Positions 1-14,700 of a stretch of 64,000 nt of DNA are shown here, piece by piece. The notes under the pieces are model-generated. The model made no database searches and was not told where the DNA came from. It saw only the letters and a program-made list of their open reading frames with translations. The DNA is taken from assembly GCA_905178155.1 (NCBI GenBank), contig CAJINV010000003.1:579091-643090 (forward strand). Direction: 5' to 3'. The position numbers were made by a program, and so were the translations under genes. Position 1 is the first letter of the stretch, and every line of letters begins with the position of its first letter. Source of the DNA: Amoebophrya sp. A120 (lineage: Eukaryota; Sar; Dinophyceae; Syndiniales; Amoebophryaceae).

Positions 1-1454
1 CTACAACTTCATGGGCCGGCGTGAATATGGTCTGACTTCTTCGACGCGCAGCCTAGGGACGACCTTCATGTTGCTGCTTCAAGAACTTCTACTTCCCTGC
101 TGCGCTTCGAGTTCGAAATATCAACTGTGAGTCAACCTTGTCTTTTGTCGCGTCTTGTTTATTTTAGTGTGATCACGATCTTCACCTCCTTCTCTTCCGC
201 CATGTCCATGTACAAATTTTTGTTTCATCTTCGATCGGAATTGCTTATCAGCAATGTTGTATGCTGGGATAAAATCGAAATCGATGGTGCGTTGATGACG
301 ATCACGCTCGTTTCCGTATTTACTTTTGGGTATCTGACGAGGTCAAGTTTCTCTTTCCTGTTTCCTCTTAAAATCACATCTAACAAAACCAACGTATAAT
401 GCGTACCCCGAACAGACAGATTCCCGGCCGGCAGATTGTTATGACAGGCCCTGAACGTGAACAGAGAAGCATTTGCATGATTTCCCTGCTTCGCGACGAA
501 TACCCCTACACGAATAGGAGCTTTCCTTTCATTCTGTATGATTGTTTTTTGGCACTAGTAAAGCGATTGCTTCCCCTTTTGCGTCCTAAGTCTGTCAAGT
601 GAACAATTATGAATTCTTCCCCTTTGACCACCTTTATCCCCTCAACCCGTCCGAGACAGTTCCGGCTCCCCTGGTGGGCCTATCAATACGTGAGGCATTT
701 GCGGTATTGCGCCAAATCATTATCATGGCACTGTTTTCTGTGAGAAAAGTCGAAGAAGAAGAACACGAAGTCAACGACTCTGGAACAATATGACAAGATT
801 CGGTGAACAATACGTCATGCTGCATTCGTGTTCGTAATTTTCTCAATCGACATTGTGCTCGGCTCTCACTCCACCTGCCTATTATAAATATAGATCCCTT
901 TATTTTCGGCGCCGATAGATCTCTATTTGTGATCTTCTACTTCTTTCTCCGTTCTTTAGCATCAAGCTAGTATTCCGTTACAATCGAAGCAAGTTGTTCC
1001 GTTACAATCTTCATCTTCGTAGAACTTTTTTCCTTTTCCTTTTCGGTGGATCCAAGAATTCCCTTTGCTTTCCTATGGTCGTCTATTGTGTTCTATTTTT
1101 TTGAGTTTTCATACATTAAGTTCATGGACTCTCGTGACTAAGTGCCGCATCGCGGTTTTTCTTGCATAGACTCCGTACTTGGCGAAATTCTGACTCTGGC
1201 TCCGTGCCCTTCAATACCGTGGTGGTCTCACTCTAGTTTCTTGATTGGAATGTCTCTCGTGTATAGAGAGGGAAAAATCTTCTCGGATGATGTAGATGTT
1301 TTAGGTTCAACCTTTTCATACTTTGAAGGAATTGAAAGTTGTGTTTGGCTTTGGGTCATATTCATCTCTTGACCCCAAAAATCGGACAAATAAAAGTTTG
1401 ATTTGAATGTTTCTGCCCGTGTTCTCGCAGTCGTCATTTTGGCAACGAAAGGGG
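1..1454. other. upstream spacer, no gene seen
   Basis: No reading frame here has convincing protein-like composition; the open stretches are short, overlap on both strands and lack recognisable motifs. It presumably holds the 5' flank and leader of the following gene. A short CATTTTGGC string near 1435 resembles part of the dinoflagellate spliced leader, but the match is too short to use. Confidence 0.6.
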
Positions 1455-4400
1455 ATGGAGCTGCAGCAAGACTGCGAAAAGCAAGATCATCAGGAAAAAG
1501 CAACTACAAGTACTGGTCGTGACAACCAGAACAACTACATGGACGAGGCGGGGCTTCAACCTGTCAATATTTATTCGGGACCCGCTACAAATATCTCGGG
1601 TCAGGAAGTAGCTGCGCTAGTGCACGACGAGAACCAAAACGAGCTGGACGACGCTCTTGAAGCCTCTGCAGCAGACGTGGGGCGCGAGGACGAGAAGTCC
1701 GGACGACAGCACAAGCTCGCGAAGAACGAAGTTTTTGACGCAACACGTAAACGACCCGTGGCGTCCTCCTCTTTTCCCATTCGGAAAAAAGAACCGCGTG
1801 GTTGTGGAGGTGCACTACACGACGAAATAGGAGCGGTACAACCTACTTCAGAGGAACTGCAAGACAACCACGCCGCCCCCGGTCCTGCCCGTAGTTCGGA
1901 AGACGAGGCAGCGCCGTCGCTGTCGGGCGAAATTGGGTCGGACGTCGAGGACAATTTTGTGAAGCACTTGGTGCACGAAAACACGTATTGGCAGAAGAAG
2001 TATACGATAGCCAAGACCGTCTTCGAGCGCGAGGAGCAGAAGCGGAAGCGCGAGCAGGAAAAACGCAAAGCCGAGGAGGAAAAAAAACACGTAGAGGAGC
2101 AAAAGCGCAAGGAGGAAGAACTTCGGCGGAGAGAAGAAGAAAAGCAAAGACGGGAACAAGCGGAGGAGCAGAAACGGAAAGACCACGAGAAATTCTTGCA
2201 GAGGCAGGAAGAGGCCAGGCGTCTGGAGGAGGAAAGCAGACGTAAGGAGATGGAAGAGGAGTACCGGCGTCAGCAGGCAAAAATTCTGGAGAATGCGGCG
2301 GAAGAAAAGCGCAAAGACACCGAGGCGCTGCGATCGGAGCTCGAAGTGCAAAAGAAGCACGAGGAGAAGTTGCGATGCGAGTTGGAGGAAAAGACCAAGC
2401 ACGAGGAGGCTCTGCGACTCGAACTGAATTGGAAGAAGAAGTACGAGGAGACGCTGCGCAGCGAACTGGATCAAAAGCAAAAAGGAGAAGAAGCACTAAG
2501 GCTGGAAACGGACGCGAAAGTCAAAGAGGCCGAAGAAAAACGAAGACAGGAGGAGGAACGATGTCGGGAACTCGAGCGCAAGGTAGAATTTTCTTTGATA
2601 GAGATAGAGGACGCAACTAGATGTCAGTTTTCAGCAGTAAAAATCTTCGTCCATCTACAAAAAAACTTCAATTTTTTCTCTGACTCACGAAAAGCTGCTG
2701 GCTTTATTGCTCTTTTTTTATGTAGTAGATGTAGTGGTAGAAGATGATCCGTACTAGTACTTGATGCACTACAACAGTTACTTGAAATGGAGCGCGTGGC
2801 GAAGGACGCGCAGGAAGCTTTGGAAAAGCAAAAGCAAAACGCGATAAGCAAGACGAAAGTAGTAGGCGAGGAGTCAAGGTCAACTACAACAACCCCGCAG
2901 CAGGGAGTGACACAAAAATCACAAGTCCAGGTTGTGCCACTCACTCACGACGTGCTCGCACTGCATGATTCCTTTCAACAGCAAGGGCAACAGCGGGCGT
3001 CCACACGTCGAGACCACCGAGGAGATCGCCTTCATCAAACGCAGACCGTTGTAAGTCGGTCCGCTTCGCGCTGCCGTCAACATCATCCGAGAGACAAAGT
3101 TCCAGAGGATGGCGGTGGAACAATAAACCGCGGGAATGACAAGGATTTTCGATTTCGTCCAAAGATGCACCCGCTACCCCCAGCTGCGTTTCGTTTTCAA
3201 AGTTTGAAAACTGAAGAAACAAGGAGGACGTCGTGGTCACCAATCGCCGTGGAAAAGCCCTTCGAAGGTATCGACTGGAAAAAGGACGGAACAGCAAGAG
3301 CTGCAGAAAAAGATTTTTACTCGGACGAGGACGAGCAGATAAAAGACATAAACAAGGGCGGAGAAAAAAAAAACCTCACCGCAGCAGGGAAAATTGACAA
3401 ATCGACGGAATTGAATGAAGGTACTAGTAGAGCAGATGACCTCAAGCGCCAGGAGACTGCTGACGAGCGTTGTGCAGCGTTTGGCGCACGACACAGGACG
3501 TTGGATGACCCGACATCGACAGGACGTCGAGACGCAGGTAATATATAGAAGATCAAGATTTTGAACAAGATGGAGCTAATGATCGAGGCGAAGACGATGA
3601 ACGACCAGCAATTTTTTCTCTGTGGAACAAAATCGATCCGGAGAGATCGATTGGAATATAGTACGTAGGGTCCTGTCAACATCATTTTATACGAATTATC
3701 TCTCATTAAACTACAAGCAGGTTCTAGCGTCGCTATGGTCACCAAAGCGGAGGCTGTGGGCACCAGCAGGTCCGTAACAGAAAAAAAGGACACGGAAATT
3801 TGTTCTACGCCCCTGGCGACAGACCCTACACCGACAGCACCCCAGGAGCCGCAACAAGAACTGCCGCTTCCAAATACTTCTTGTACAGTCACGTTGCTAC
3901 AACTCGACAGCAGCATTTCTTCCTCACCGCTTTCTGCCGTAAAGCAACCACCACCGGCGGTGGCGGCAGGGGAGCTGAAGAAAGCACAGGCAGACGACAA
4001 GGACGTCGGAACGTCGATTCCGGCGGCCGCGAGCATTCACAGCCCTAATCATGTCGAAGACGCCGAGAATGCGACGCGAGAGCAGGTGGCTCAGGACCGG
4101 AAAAATACAACTTCCCTGTTCCTGCACAAGGAAAAGCAGCGTTTCAAGCAGGGTGAAGTGCAGCCTGCGTTGGTGGAAGTAGATGGTGGCACAAGGGGTC
4201 GTGGCAGTTCACTGTTGACAAAGTCGATCAAGCTGAAGCCACTGGATCGAGCAAGCTTCGTCGCCGGCAAAGAGACTCCTCGAATTAGTAACTACAAACA
4301 GTGCGAAGGTGAACTACGACCGACTTCGAAGTCGGAGGAGTCCCCGTTTCGCGCACTTGATCATGCGTCTTCAGTTCTGCGGCTGAAGAAGGCGAAGATG

Positions 4401-7400
4401 GACGAAAAGGAATCTACTGAAAAAGAACAAAATGTAGATGGTCTTCACACTGGCGGCGAGATCGAGATCGTTAAAGAGACTGGAGGACGAAGGATGATGC
4501 CAGGGCGGGGTGAACAAACGGGACCGAAGCTCCTGCAACAGGACAGCGAAAAAATAGCACGCTTAGAAGACGCTGGAGGTGCTGCCAGCAGTTTCTCTGT
4601 AGTTAATACTCCCGTAGCAGCGGGTGCTGTCTGCACAACAGTTGGAAATAAACTACACACGACCACAAATGCAGCAGGCGCAACTACGACTCCGCGTGGA
4701 AGCTGCAAGAGCGCCGAAGAGCGGAAAAAGTATAGCGTCGATCATTTGCTTCTCGATATGTCATCAACCCGCACACACGGATATTCGCATGTTGATGGTC
4801 CGCCGAAGACTAAAAATCCAGCAGCAGCAGCGTCTTCTACTTCATCTCCTAAAGGCGACAGCTACAAGAATGTTGACCAATCCCAAGCAACGTCGGTGAG
4901 AAATAGCAGGAAACAGGATCGCACGCCAGCGAGAAGAGGTGGAGTAACGAGAAATGGACAGTTTTTCTGTGGCGGCACCATCCCCGCTACGCCGTGCGTG
5001 ACTTCCAGAAGAGGAGATGGAAGGCAAAATAGTGGCGCTTTCTTCCCTACTACTACTTCGAATCATGACCACAAGGCGGGCAACCTGGTGAAGACGACCA
5101 ATCAAACCGCGGAATCTACTACTACTTGCAGTAGAAATAAGGCAGCTGCAGAAGTTGTACCAGGTGCGGCCGCCAATGCGAGGAACAAAAAATACACTAC
5201 TACTGGATTCCAGCAACACCGTGGACGAAATGAACATCAACAAAACCATCGCAATTATTCCTGTGCAGCGCCTTCAATATCGTCCCGCCGATTGCGAAGC
5301 CGGAGTCGTGAGCACCACCGCGGCCGTGACTACCGGCCCTCGCGTGGCGCTCCAGCGCGGAGCGAGGTGCGAAGTCGGCTGAGCAGGTACAGCAGGTCGA
5401 ATTGTCGGCAAGGCAACTACGGCTTCCGGCGTGACAGCAGAAGTAGACTCGGCGCGAAACACGATGATAGGAGGATGACTGGTCATGTTTCGACTTCCAA
5501 TCGTAACGGCTACCAGAGCCAAAGAAGTAGAGGAGAAGGGCCTCGAGCAGCGGCAGCATCGGTGTCAAGGAGTTGCAACTACTTTCGCAGCGGCCAGAAC
5601 TACTTTCGAAATCGCGCGCAGTCACACGCGACGAGTTTTTGCAATACAAGAAGCGCCAGCGTGGCTCCTCAGTCGGGCAGTAGACGAACAAATCAAAACC
5701 GCCACAGTCGTGGTTCCAGACCACACAGGGACAACTGCCACGCCTCCGTTTACGGAGCCGGAGCGGCGCTTGCCGGTGCAGGAGGTAAGGATGGACGGAG
5801 GAGCATGCGTACTACGGGGTACCCGACCCAAAGGAGGGCCGCGTCTATTTCTTCAAAGAACACCAAGCAGAGTCATCATGATTTGCGGAGGGAACAAGGT
5901 AAAATTTTGCACGGTATGAACATGTCGCGCCCTCCTCGTGACAGGTCCTGCAGACAGTATGTGGATGCTCGTCGATCACGGTCGCCCCCGCGCTGCAGAG
6001 AGCAACCTGGCAGCGTCCGGGCAGCACCGCACAGCCAGAATAAGAACCGCAACTCTTCTAGAGGCCGCGCGAAGATGAAGGAGCCGAGTGCGGCGCATCC
6101 TGTTGCGGAAGCGGAAGAACGGAAGCTGGATGAACCAGGAGAAATAAACGAATCCCGCCGGAGCAAAAGTCGTATGATTGCTAGACAAGCTCAACAAGCG
6201 ACGAGTTCTGTTCATTCTAAAATGAAACGACCTCCCGCAACATATCTAAAGGATCAAGATGAGCAGCACTTTGCAAATGAACAAAAACATGACCACGAAG
6301 GTCCTGGAAATACAAGTACAACTGCGGCAGAACCGAGAACAGCAGCAGGAATAACTGTCACGGGCGATGACCACGGTACCGGAGAGGCCGTTGTTGCAAC
6401 GGCAAGCGGTCCAGTAGATGGTGGCGTCGAGGCTCGTCGCCCACTAGGTTCAACATCAGCTGCGCGACATGGCAAAACTAGTACCCCGCAGTTGTTCGTC
6501 GTCGAGACGAACATCAACCTACAGGGGCCTGCTGCCAGCACCACCTCCGCGGCAGAGAAATTCAAAATACACTGGAACGCAAATAACGGAGCAGATGAAG
6601 AAGGGTCCTCGTCGTCGTCGTCTTCTTCCTCGTCGTCGGAGGACGAGGACCATGAAAACAAAAAAGAGAAGACGGTGCCCGTGCGCCTCAGAGACAACCT
6701 CGGCAGGTCTCGAGAAACGCGCAACGCCCAGCGTCGTGGTGTCGCTGGTGGTCTACTGCAACGCGGGGACGGTCGTGCTGCACCAAGTCCGGCTCGTGCT
6801 GCTCGTCGTGGTGAAAGTACTGCGCAAGGAAAAAATTTTCTGGAGAAGGCATCTCCTACGCCACATGCTTCTGATGTGTTTGGCACTTCATTGCCGAGCA
6901 GAGTCGCAGGCACGGCGCATGACAGAGTTGTAGAACCACGCCAGCGCCGTGAGCCGCGACAGTCAACGTTGAGAACAAACGCAGCACCAAGTTCCAGGAT
7001 AACTACAAACGACCAAGGCGTGGTCTATCAACAAAATAAGGGACCTCCACGCGAAGATCATGCGCAAAAAAAATCGCCTCTGCGTGGTAGTTGCCGTCAG
7101 AACGACCGGAATATTAGAAGCCCCAGTCGTGTGAGAACAAACTATTCGAAAGCACCAGCGGAGTATCTTGCTGGTGGCGGCGGCGGGGGGCGAGTTGGAA
7201 TAAGCAAACTAGGTGGCCAACGCGACCGCCCGCTTCCATACGAAAAAGTGAGCCCTGCCTCTCCGAGACACCAGACGCCTGGAGTGCTGGTCCGCCGTCT
7301 ACAGTCTGTTCGTCGTGGGCGGTCACGGTCCCGAGGAGGGCTTCTACAACGAGGGGGTCGTGGTTGTCCTGCCTCCCCGAGACACCAGACGCCTGGACTT

Positions 7401-10400
7401 CTGCGCCGCAAGCTAGTTTCCCTCAGTCGCGGTCGATCCCGAGGTCGGGAGGGTAGTAGCAGGAGGGAAGATCCTCATGCCGGTGCCGATGAACAAGAAA
7501 GAAAACGGAATTCTGTTCATCTTAACCATGGTTCTCGACAGAGTCGTGCGCCGTCTCGTGCCCCGGCGAAAGGCAAAGGCGGACCACGCCGGAGGGCCAC
7601 ACGGGGCGGTGCACCCATGGGCCCAATCAGAAGGTTCGAACTTGACCAAGAGCTGCAAGAAAGCGATCCGCCAGAGGAACGAAAGCCGCGGGACGCGGAC
7701 TTATCGCTCGGCCGCGGCCGTAGTATAGGAAGAGGCAAGCAAGTGGAGGTGTCCGCATACGACGCGTCAACGCCTCGATCCAGAAAACGAGCGCGCAGCA
7801 GGCAGTCGCAAGATCACATCAAGGACGCGGAAAACAAAGCCACGATTGTGGGGGATGATGTTTCTCCACGCAGGGAAAAGGAAAAGAACCCCCACAGCGA
7901 AATCGACACCGCTGGAAAAAAAGGAGGTACTCAGCTGATTTACTTCCTGCGTTTCGAAACATTTTTGCTTGCAGATTTCAGAAGATCATGAAGATGATGA
8001 CGGGACCCCAAGGGATTTGCAACTACCACAACTTGATCAGCCTTTGGGTTTCTTTATGCACGATAAAGAGAAAATTGACGAAAAAGAGAAAGACTTGTTC
8101 CATTTTGATGGCCATCATCAAGATATTTATGAATAGGTGCACTTGTCGGGCTCGGGGGGAACAAGCGGCAGCGACTGGCCGAGTCTGGCGACGACAGAAG
8201 TAAATCTCCCGGCAAGCAGGGGGCTTCTTTGCCGCTTAAGAAGAACAAGGCTCCTACACGAGCTCCGCAGCGGCCCTCCGCCAGCTCCTCCTCGTCGTCC
8301 TCCAGTGGCGGGGACGACAGCAGCAGCAGTGGCAGCTGCCAGGGTTCGCGTTCCTCATCATCCGAAGACGAGCGCCCACCCAAGGCGCCGCAGACGCGCA
8401 AAAAAAAGGTTGTTGAGGAACAGCCTGTTAATATCGCCAAGGAGAGTAGTAAGAGTAACCAATCGCGGTCTAGATCTAGAAAGCAAAAAGGAAGCAAAGG
8501 TAAAAATGCTATACCGGCGCATACGCTCGAGTTGGAGTTTTTTGATCGCCTTCAAATAAATTCGAAAATTTTCATTTACATTTTGCTTTATCGTAGCGTA
8601 TCTTTTGTCTCTCTCTCTATGATCTGATGAAGCGGCCGCATGTATGATATTGTGACGATTGACTCCACGAGCACGACTACACGCTCAAATAGGTGCAGTC
8701 GGGCAGCAGGCGGAGCCGAAGGCAGCGAGAAGTGGCGTTGCGGTGAAAGAACAAGAGGAGATGACCGGGCCGCTGCAACAGCAGCACTTACTGCCAAACT
8801 CGCAGCAGCCGCATTTTCTGCACCAGCAGCCTCAGCCCCACTATCTTATGCAGGTTTTGGTACCTGCTCCAGCAGCTAACGCGGCGGCAGCAGCCGCGCA
8901 AAGTGGAGGTGTTCACTACGCACTGCCTGTACAACCTGTGTCGGCACCTCCCGCTCTGCAGCAATCACAGAGCGACTCGGCGGGTGGTGCACCAGCGAGC
9001 TTCTTAGTAACGACGGGACATGCTGCCCCTGGTGGCCCACCGGGTGCTCCTGGAGCCTCTTCTACCGCCGCAATTCATCAAACGACGCAGCGTACTAGTT
9101 TTTCTACCCATCTAATACGATACCAAGTTTAACAACAAGTAAGCCTCGCAAGAACAATATTCCACCTTACGAATAACTGCAGCGTTCGCTTCTTGAGCAA
9201 AATGACAAATGAATCACATACACATACACATTTTGCGAATGATCGGTTCTCTTGTACTTACTTACACTTTACGTTTACTCGTTGTCATTTTTTTGCGTCC
9301 ATTGACATCTCATCTGCAAACTCCTTCTGTAACACAGAGCCAGCTCATGCGCAATGGACGACCTCCAATGGTCCTCCGACCATGCACGAGCGCTCTGCAA
9401 ACTCAGCAAGTAGCACTTCTCGTTGCGCGCCGCAGGCGGCAAGCAGTACCAGCGGACAGAGTAGAAACATGGTGGGTACATCAACTGGAGCAGGTAGCAC
9501 CAGATCTGGAGGAAGCAAAGCGCGGCGTGCCTCTGCTGGGTCTTCGCGGCAGAATGTCTCGTACCACAATGCGATGAGCGACCCCGTCACACAAAATTGC
9601 ATCGCCCGGTTTGGGAAGTACGCACTGGCCCACCGCACAGTCGTCGACAAATCTTTCATGCTCTTGGTACCATAGTAGCACAAGGACAAGAAGGATGTAT
9701 TGTTTTTGCATCAGGATTAGCAAACCACGACCGTACTACAATTCGACGCCTCGATTTTGTCTTCATTGTGTTTTAGTTTTTGATTGATGTCACTCATAAC
9801 ATTCACGAACTTCACCATTCCACTTCAGTTCCTGCAAAATCCGGAGCTCCACGAGCCGTTCTTCCAAAAGCTGCAGGCTGAGAGCCCGGAGGACCAAATC
9901 AAAACATCCCCGGCGGATCCGCAACGGTTCGACTTGAGCACGTTCTATCGCGAGTTGTGGATCGAATTGCTCGCGTCTCGACAAAAACAACAAATGGCCC
10001 AGCGCCAGCGATTCCAGCAGCAAGCGTAAGCATTGCTATTGGTGAAGAGCTGTCGTTCTTGAGCCGAATCGTGTTGGAGTAATCGAGCAACGCGAACATC
10101 AGAGCAATGATGAAAAGGAAAAGAACAGCTAGTAGTTGCTGCCTCTCATCAGACTTGAGCTCATTCAGGTGCCGCCACGACGGGTTTGCTACGCTCGCTC
10201 CTTGTTCTTCAGAAATGTCCTAATATGCCTTCAACATGTGGAAGCTCGTTCACGACAAAAGAAAACACCTAAAGAATATAGAAAAGTGGTCAAGAATTGT
10301 TGTCTGTATAGCTGGTTTTGGAAAAAATATTTATTTTGCAAGGTCCTGCATCGACAAGAACTTGATTTGTTGGAAAGTGAAGCCTGCTACCACTATTTGT

Positions 10401-10847
10401 ACCTAAATGTTCTTTTCTGTTCCGACTTGACTACATCTTCTACATCTACATATACAAAGACTTATGCTTATGCGGGTATGCACACACGGACTGAAATCTG
10501 TTGCCGTCATGCCCGTCCTTTTCGTACAAAGAGAAAAACAAATCTTAATATTTACTCCACGACCACTCCCTTGTTCGTTTATGAAGGTTAGTAGATCTAG
10601 AAGATTTTTGATATCATGTGGCTTTCTCGTGGCTGTCTGTTCACCGCCACGGGGAAAGTGATGATCTGTCTGTGGTCTGCAAAATTTCTCTGTGTTTTTG
10701 AACACAAAGAAGAAAACATACAGAACGTCTATGCGCTTGGCTCGGCTCGACAAGCGGAAGAGCCCGCCGGCGCGCTCAAACAAGTCGCCCCCCGCTGCTG
10801 CACGGGTGGCCCGGGCAACTCCAGGAACCTCGACCACCTCCTCTTGA
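1455..10847 (+). CDS. giant low-complexity coiled-coil and Arg/Ser-rich protein
   Basis: Eight phase-compatible exons are proposed: 1455-2582, 2778-3537, 3721-7926, 8137-8499, 8693-9091, 9338-9666, 9829-10025 and 10724-10847. Together they encode about 2501 residues. All introns are GT-AG; three adjacent ones (ending at 3720, 8136 and 8692) split a Gly codon identically (G|GT). The N-terminal part (residues about 190-376) is a charged Glu/Lys/Arg coiled coil. The huge third exon is rich in Arg, Ser, Gly and Gln, with RGRSR-type runs and a Ser10 tract before EDEDHE near 6605. The fifth exon is Gln/Pro/Ala-rich. The composition recalls SR-related nuclear RNA-binding proteins, but no folded domain is recognised, so function is open. 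An alternative in-frame start lies at 1407. The last exon, joined across a 698-nt intron, is the least certain; without it the protein stops at 10029. Confidence 0.6.
7252..7450 (+). repeat. coding tandem duplication in exon 3
   Basis: Two diverged copies of roughly 115 bp lie head to tail in the coding frame. Both encode PASPRHQTPG followed by an RR-rich stretch and RGRSR. The first starts near 7252 and the second near 7368. The duplication lengthens the Arg/Ser-rich part of the giant protein without changing frame. Confidence 0.7.
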
Positions 10848-11796
10848 GATGTTCGTCCAAATCACGAATACAGAGCGTTCTCCCACGGCTCTCTTGCTCG
10901 TCCGTACATCGCTGAGTGAATCGCTTTCTCGGGGACAGGATCAAACTCGGCTGAGCCTCACAAACTGTAGAAGGGCCATATAATGACAAAAAATTGGCGG
11001 GATCTTGTTGATCCAAGTTTTACCGGCCTGTAGGATAAATCACCAGGATCCGCTCCTGCTGCAAAAATGCCCGAGACTTTATTTCAGGGCTGACGTGATC
11101 TTGATCTCCTCTTGATCTTGAAAACAAAATCTAACCTGCAAACGAAGGTTCTTTCATCGCTTTCGATCGGATGAAAATGAAGTCCCGATTCAAACTTCAC
11201 GATCACGATGATGAATTATACAAGTTGGCAGGTCATGTCGCCACAGGTTAGCGATCAACGAGGAGCAACGCAAAAGAATTGAATCCGAGGAAAGAAGACT
11301 CTCCGGCCACCTTTATAGGCCTGGGGAGAAGAACTTCTTCCAGATTGATACACGCACCCGCTGCAACAGGTGCAAAAGATCAGAACCTCGCACAGCCAGG
11401 GGCTAGGTTCACTGATCAAAATCGGCCACCGAGTGCGACTCGAGTAATTTAGAAAAAACCGAGCCGGCCGGCTGTATACATTTCGAAAGTGCGCCAGTTT
11501 TTCCTTTTTTTTTTGGTTTTCACACAGTGACACTAATGAAACGCGAGAAGTGTGAATCAGTTTGGCCGTGATAAGCCCCACCCCCGAGAGTTATTTCTTC
11601 GCCTTCACCCTTTCCCAGTTCATAGCCCGACCCTTTTGCTTATTTGCCAGCCCCCCCCTGCCTCTTCGTATTTCAGTGCGTGAAGCCGTTTTGCCCTTGT
11701 TTTCGTGATTGACTTCGCCAACCCCCAATCCTATGGACATCGCCCCCCTAGACGGACAATTGTCCAGCCGACCACGCTAACAGAACTCGCAGAACT
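10848..11796. other. spacer before the Helitron-like frame
   Basis: No supported gene. The left part is AT-rich with short open frames. The last 200 bases are pyrimidine-rich and may contain the left end of the Helitron-like element, but I could not identify a convincing 5' TC terminus. Confidence 0.5.
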
Positions 11797-14700
11797 ATGG
11801 GGGAACTAAGTGGGCGCATTCTCTGGCCGGACAGGTGCGTCGTCTGTCAGTTTCGCAGACGGGAAACGGAGACGGGTTCTGACATCTGCAGGGTATGCAA
11901 CGGGTTCAGCACCGCCTGCGACAAATGCCAAACCCGTTACCCGGCCGGGTACTTCAACTTCCCCGACCGAATAAATGCCAAGGATTGCGCAAAACTCGCC
12001 GAGGCCCAGAAGTGGCCAAGCGCCGCGCCACCCGTCAGCCATCGCGGTTTCTTCCCGGTTTTGGAAGTCTTCGAAAGCCTTGCCGGCGGCCCTGAAGTGT
12101 CGCAGCTGGACAACCTCTGTCGGCCCTGTGCGATCCGTGCGAATGTTTTCGGCGCCGCGGAGTATCAGGACGCCCGCCCCGCGGAAGTCTTCGGCGAAAT
12201 GGTCCCCGAGTGGGCCCCATGTCGGTGGTGTGGCGCGCACGTTTATGAAGGAACCGAGGCAGCCTGGTGCCCGCAAACGAATGCGCAGAAATCCTGCAGC
12301 CTGTGCAACGATGGCGCCGAGGCTCTCGCTGCGGATTTTTGGGCGGACTTGATCGCCGGCCGCGAAGAGTATGTGAACGAATGGGAGGGGGTCCCGAAGG
12401 CCTCCGCCCGCTACGCGCGTGCCAGCGAGGCGGTGGCGCTGATGCGTTACCAATTCGAGCCGGCGAAGGTGCGGGCGCAAACGGGACAGCCGCGCAAGTA
12501 TATGGGAAGGCCAGCGGACTCCTTCCCACTCGGTTCGCAAATTTACTCGTATGGGACTGGGTTGTGGTGCCCGCAATACCTAACGAAGAGCCTGGGCATC
12601 CAGGTGGCCCTGGCAGTCGCGGGCGGCGGACGGGTTCCGAAAGCGCAAGAAAAAAAGGCGGCGCTGGACATGTTCCAACTGCTGGCGCGACCTCTTGGCG
12701 GACATCCAGTCTATAGCTCCCCAACGTTTCAGGAGTATCTGCACGACCCCGGGCCAGTCGCGGGCATCGGCCTTGAGCTCGATGGTGGAGGTATCTGTGG
12801 CGTGACGTACCGCACCGGCCCCGCACACCTGCAAGAGGGCAGCGAGGTCTTTTTTCCGACGTCTAGCGCCCACGACCTTGATGCGAAAAAACTTCTTCAA
12901 AAGCACAAAATCCTGACGCAGCTCTGGGAGAAGTTGCTGGGCGTGGAGTTCCCCGGTCTCTTTGTCAATGGCCTCAACCTTCCGCCGCACGTGACGACGA
13001 AGTTCTTCCTGCGGCAATATTTCGCCCGGCCGGAGATGACGTGCCCGGTTCTGTATGATCTCCATCAGACGCTTCTCCTGAGATTTTCTCTGAACCAACG
13101 GCAGCGCCAGATCCTCATGTTCCAGGCCGCTTTTCAAAAAAACAACCCGGGGAAGATTCCGCGACGCCTACCGGCAAACATTCCCGGATCAATGGAGGAG
13201 ATATCCCAGCAGCGTGGCAAGGCCTTCGCCATAATGCGGAAGCTAGGCGCGTGCGATTTGATGACCACCGCAACCCAGGCCGACGACACTCGTGAGCTGC
13301 AGGCCGAGGCAGCGCGGCGGCCCTGGGGCACGTGTGCCGTCCTCGATGAGCCTTGCCCGAGTGTTCGCGCCTTCCAGGCCAAGATGCAATTGCACGCGGA
13401 AAGTGTGACGCAGATTTACGGCGAATGCGCGGTCGTTTCATGGGGAAAGGAGCCGCAGCCAACATCCGGACGGCCGCATCAGCACATGCTGACCTGGTTT
13501 GCTTCGCCGCTGCTGACCGCGACGGGTTTCGATGAATTCATCACGCGAAGCCGCGACTGGATCCCGGCCGAGTTCCCGGGTTGGAAGGAAACGGGCGACC
13601 GGGTCTTCTACCACCATCACGCGAAATCTTGCCTGCGGCCCGGCCACACACAGTGTCGCGCTTGGATTCCCGCCATCCTTGTGTCAGAGACGTTCCTGGA
13701 CGAACGCGGTTTCCTCCAGATCGAGACGCTTGAGGAAGATGTCTGCTATGTCGGGATCGATAAGAAGACCTTCTGCAGGTTCCGAGCCCATTGCCACGCG
13801 ACAGGCGTCGGCGGCGCGAACAGGGTGCGCTACGTCTTAAAGTATCCGTCGAAGCTTACGCCGGCCGTGAAGAAAAACAATCAAGCAAGCGGGTCGTGGC
13901 AGATGTTCGAGCAAGCCGAGGAGGTTTTCAATGAGGTCGAGGCGCTGCATGCGGCGCAGGTCCTTACTGCGTCAGAGGCCGCGGCCGATCTCTATGGCTT
14001 TAAGAGGTTCGGCACCCATGTGCCAGAAGGCACGATCCGCGTGGTTGTTGTCAGTCGGTGGCAAATCGAGCGCGCCCAGTTGTTTCACGGGCCTGCCCTG
14101 TCTACGGAGTTCGTCAACAACTGGCTGGACCGCCCCGAGAAGTATTTTTCTTGGTCCTTGGAACGTTTTACCCTTGGAACGGTCACGCGGTCCGACCGGG
14201 TGCTCGTGGAACGGTATGCGCGTTGGCATCCAGACATCAACGGCGAAGAGTTTCAGGCGGCAAACCGCTTGGGCGTCGTGCTGGAACTTGGGCAGCTGCG
14301 CGAGTTCGCGGACTTTGTGCGGGACAACTCGAAGACCATCCTTATGGCTGCCCAGATTTCACGCAAGGCCGAGAAAATCCTTGCAGAGCACCGCCCCAGG
14401 CTTGAGATCTGCCACATCAAGGGGAAGACCCACGAAGACACCTACTTGCTATGGTTGTGCGCCCTGCACCTCGTTGACCGCGCGGACGTGGTTGAGTATT
14501 TCACCGACCCAAACGCAAGTATGAAGCGCTGGAACTACCCCGCCCATCTCAAGCAGTTCGTCTTCCAAAATTTCCTGGAGGAGTTGAGCGAGCTACGGCC
14601 GCAGAGTGGGCTCCTACCCACGTTCGTGAAGTATTTCGCGAACTTCGACGCCGAGGCCCGGCGCGTGGCCTGGCAGTGGTTGGAAGATGAGCACAAATTC

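Noticed and set aside
1430-1452. CATTTTGGC as a relict spliced leader
   Set aside because: Only about nine bases match and the rest differs; chance is likely.
7975-8136. Acidic open stretch (ISEDHEDDDGTPRD...) as an extra exon of the giant gene
   Set aside because: Joining it to the 7926 donor gives an immediate stop because the phase is wrong. The acceptor at 8136 fits phase and continues a good frame.
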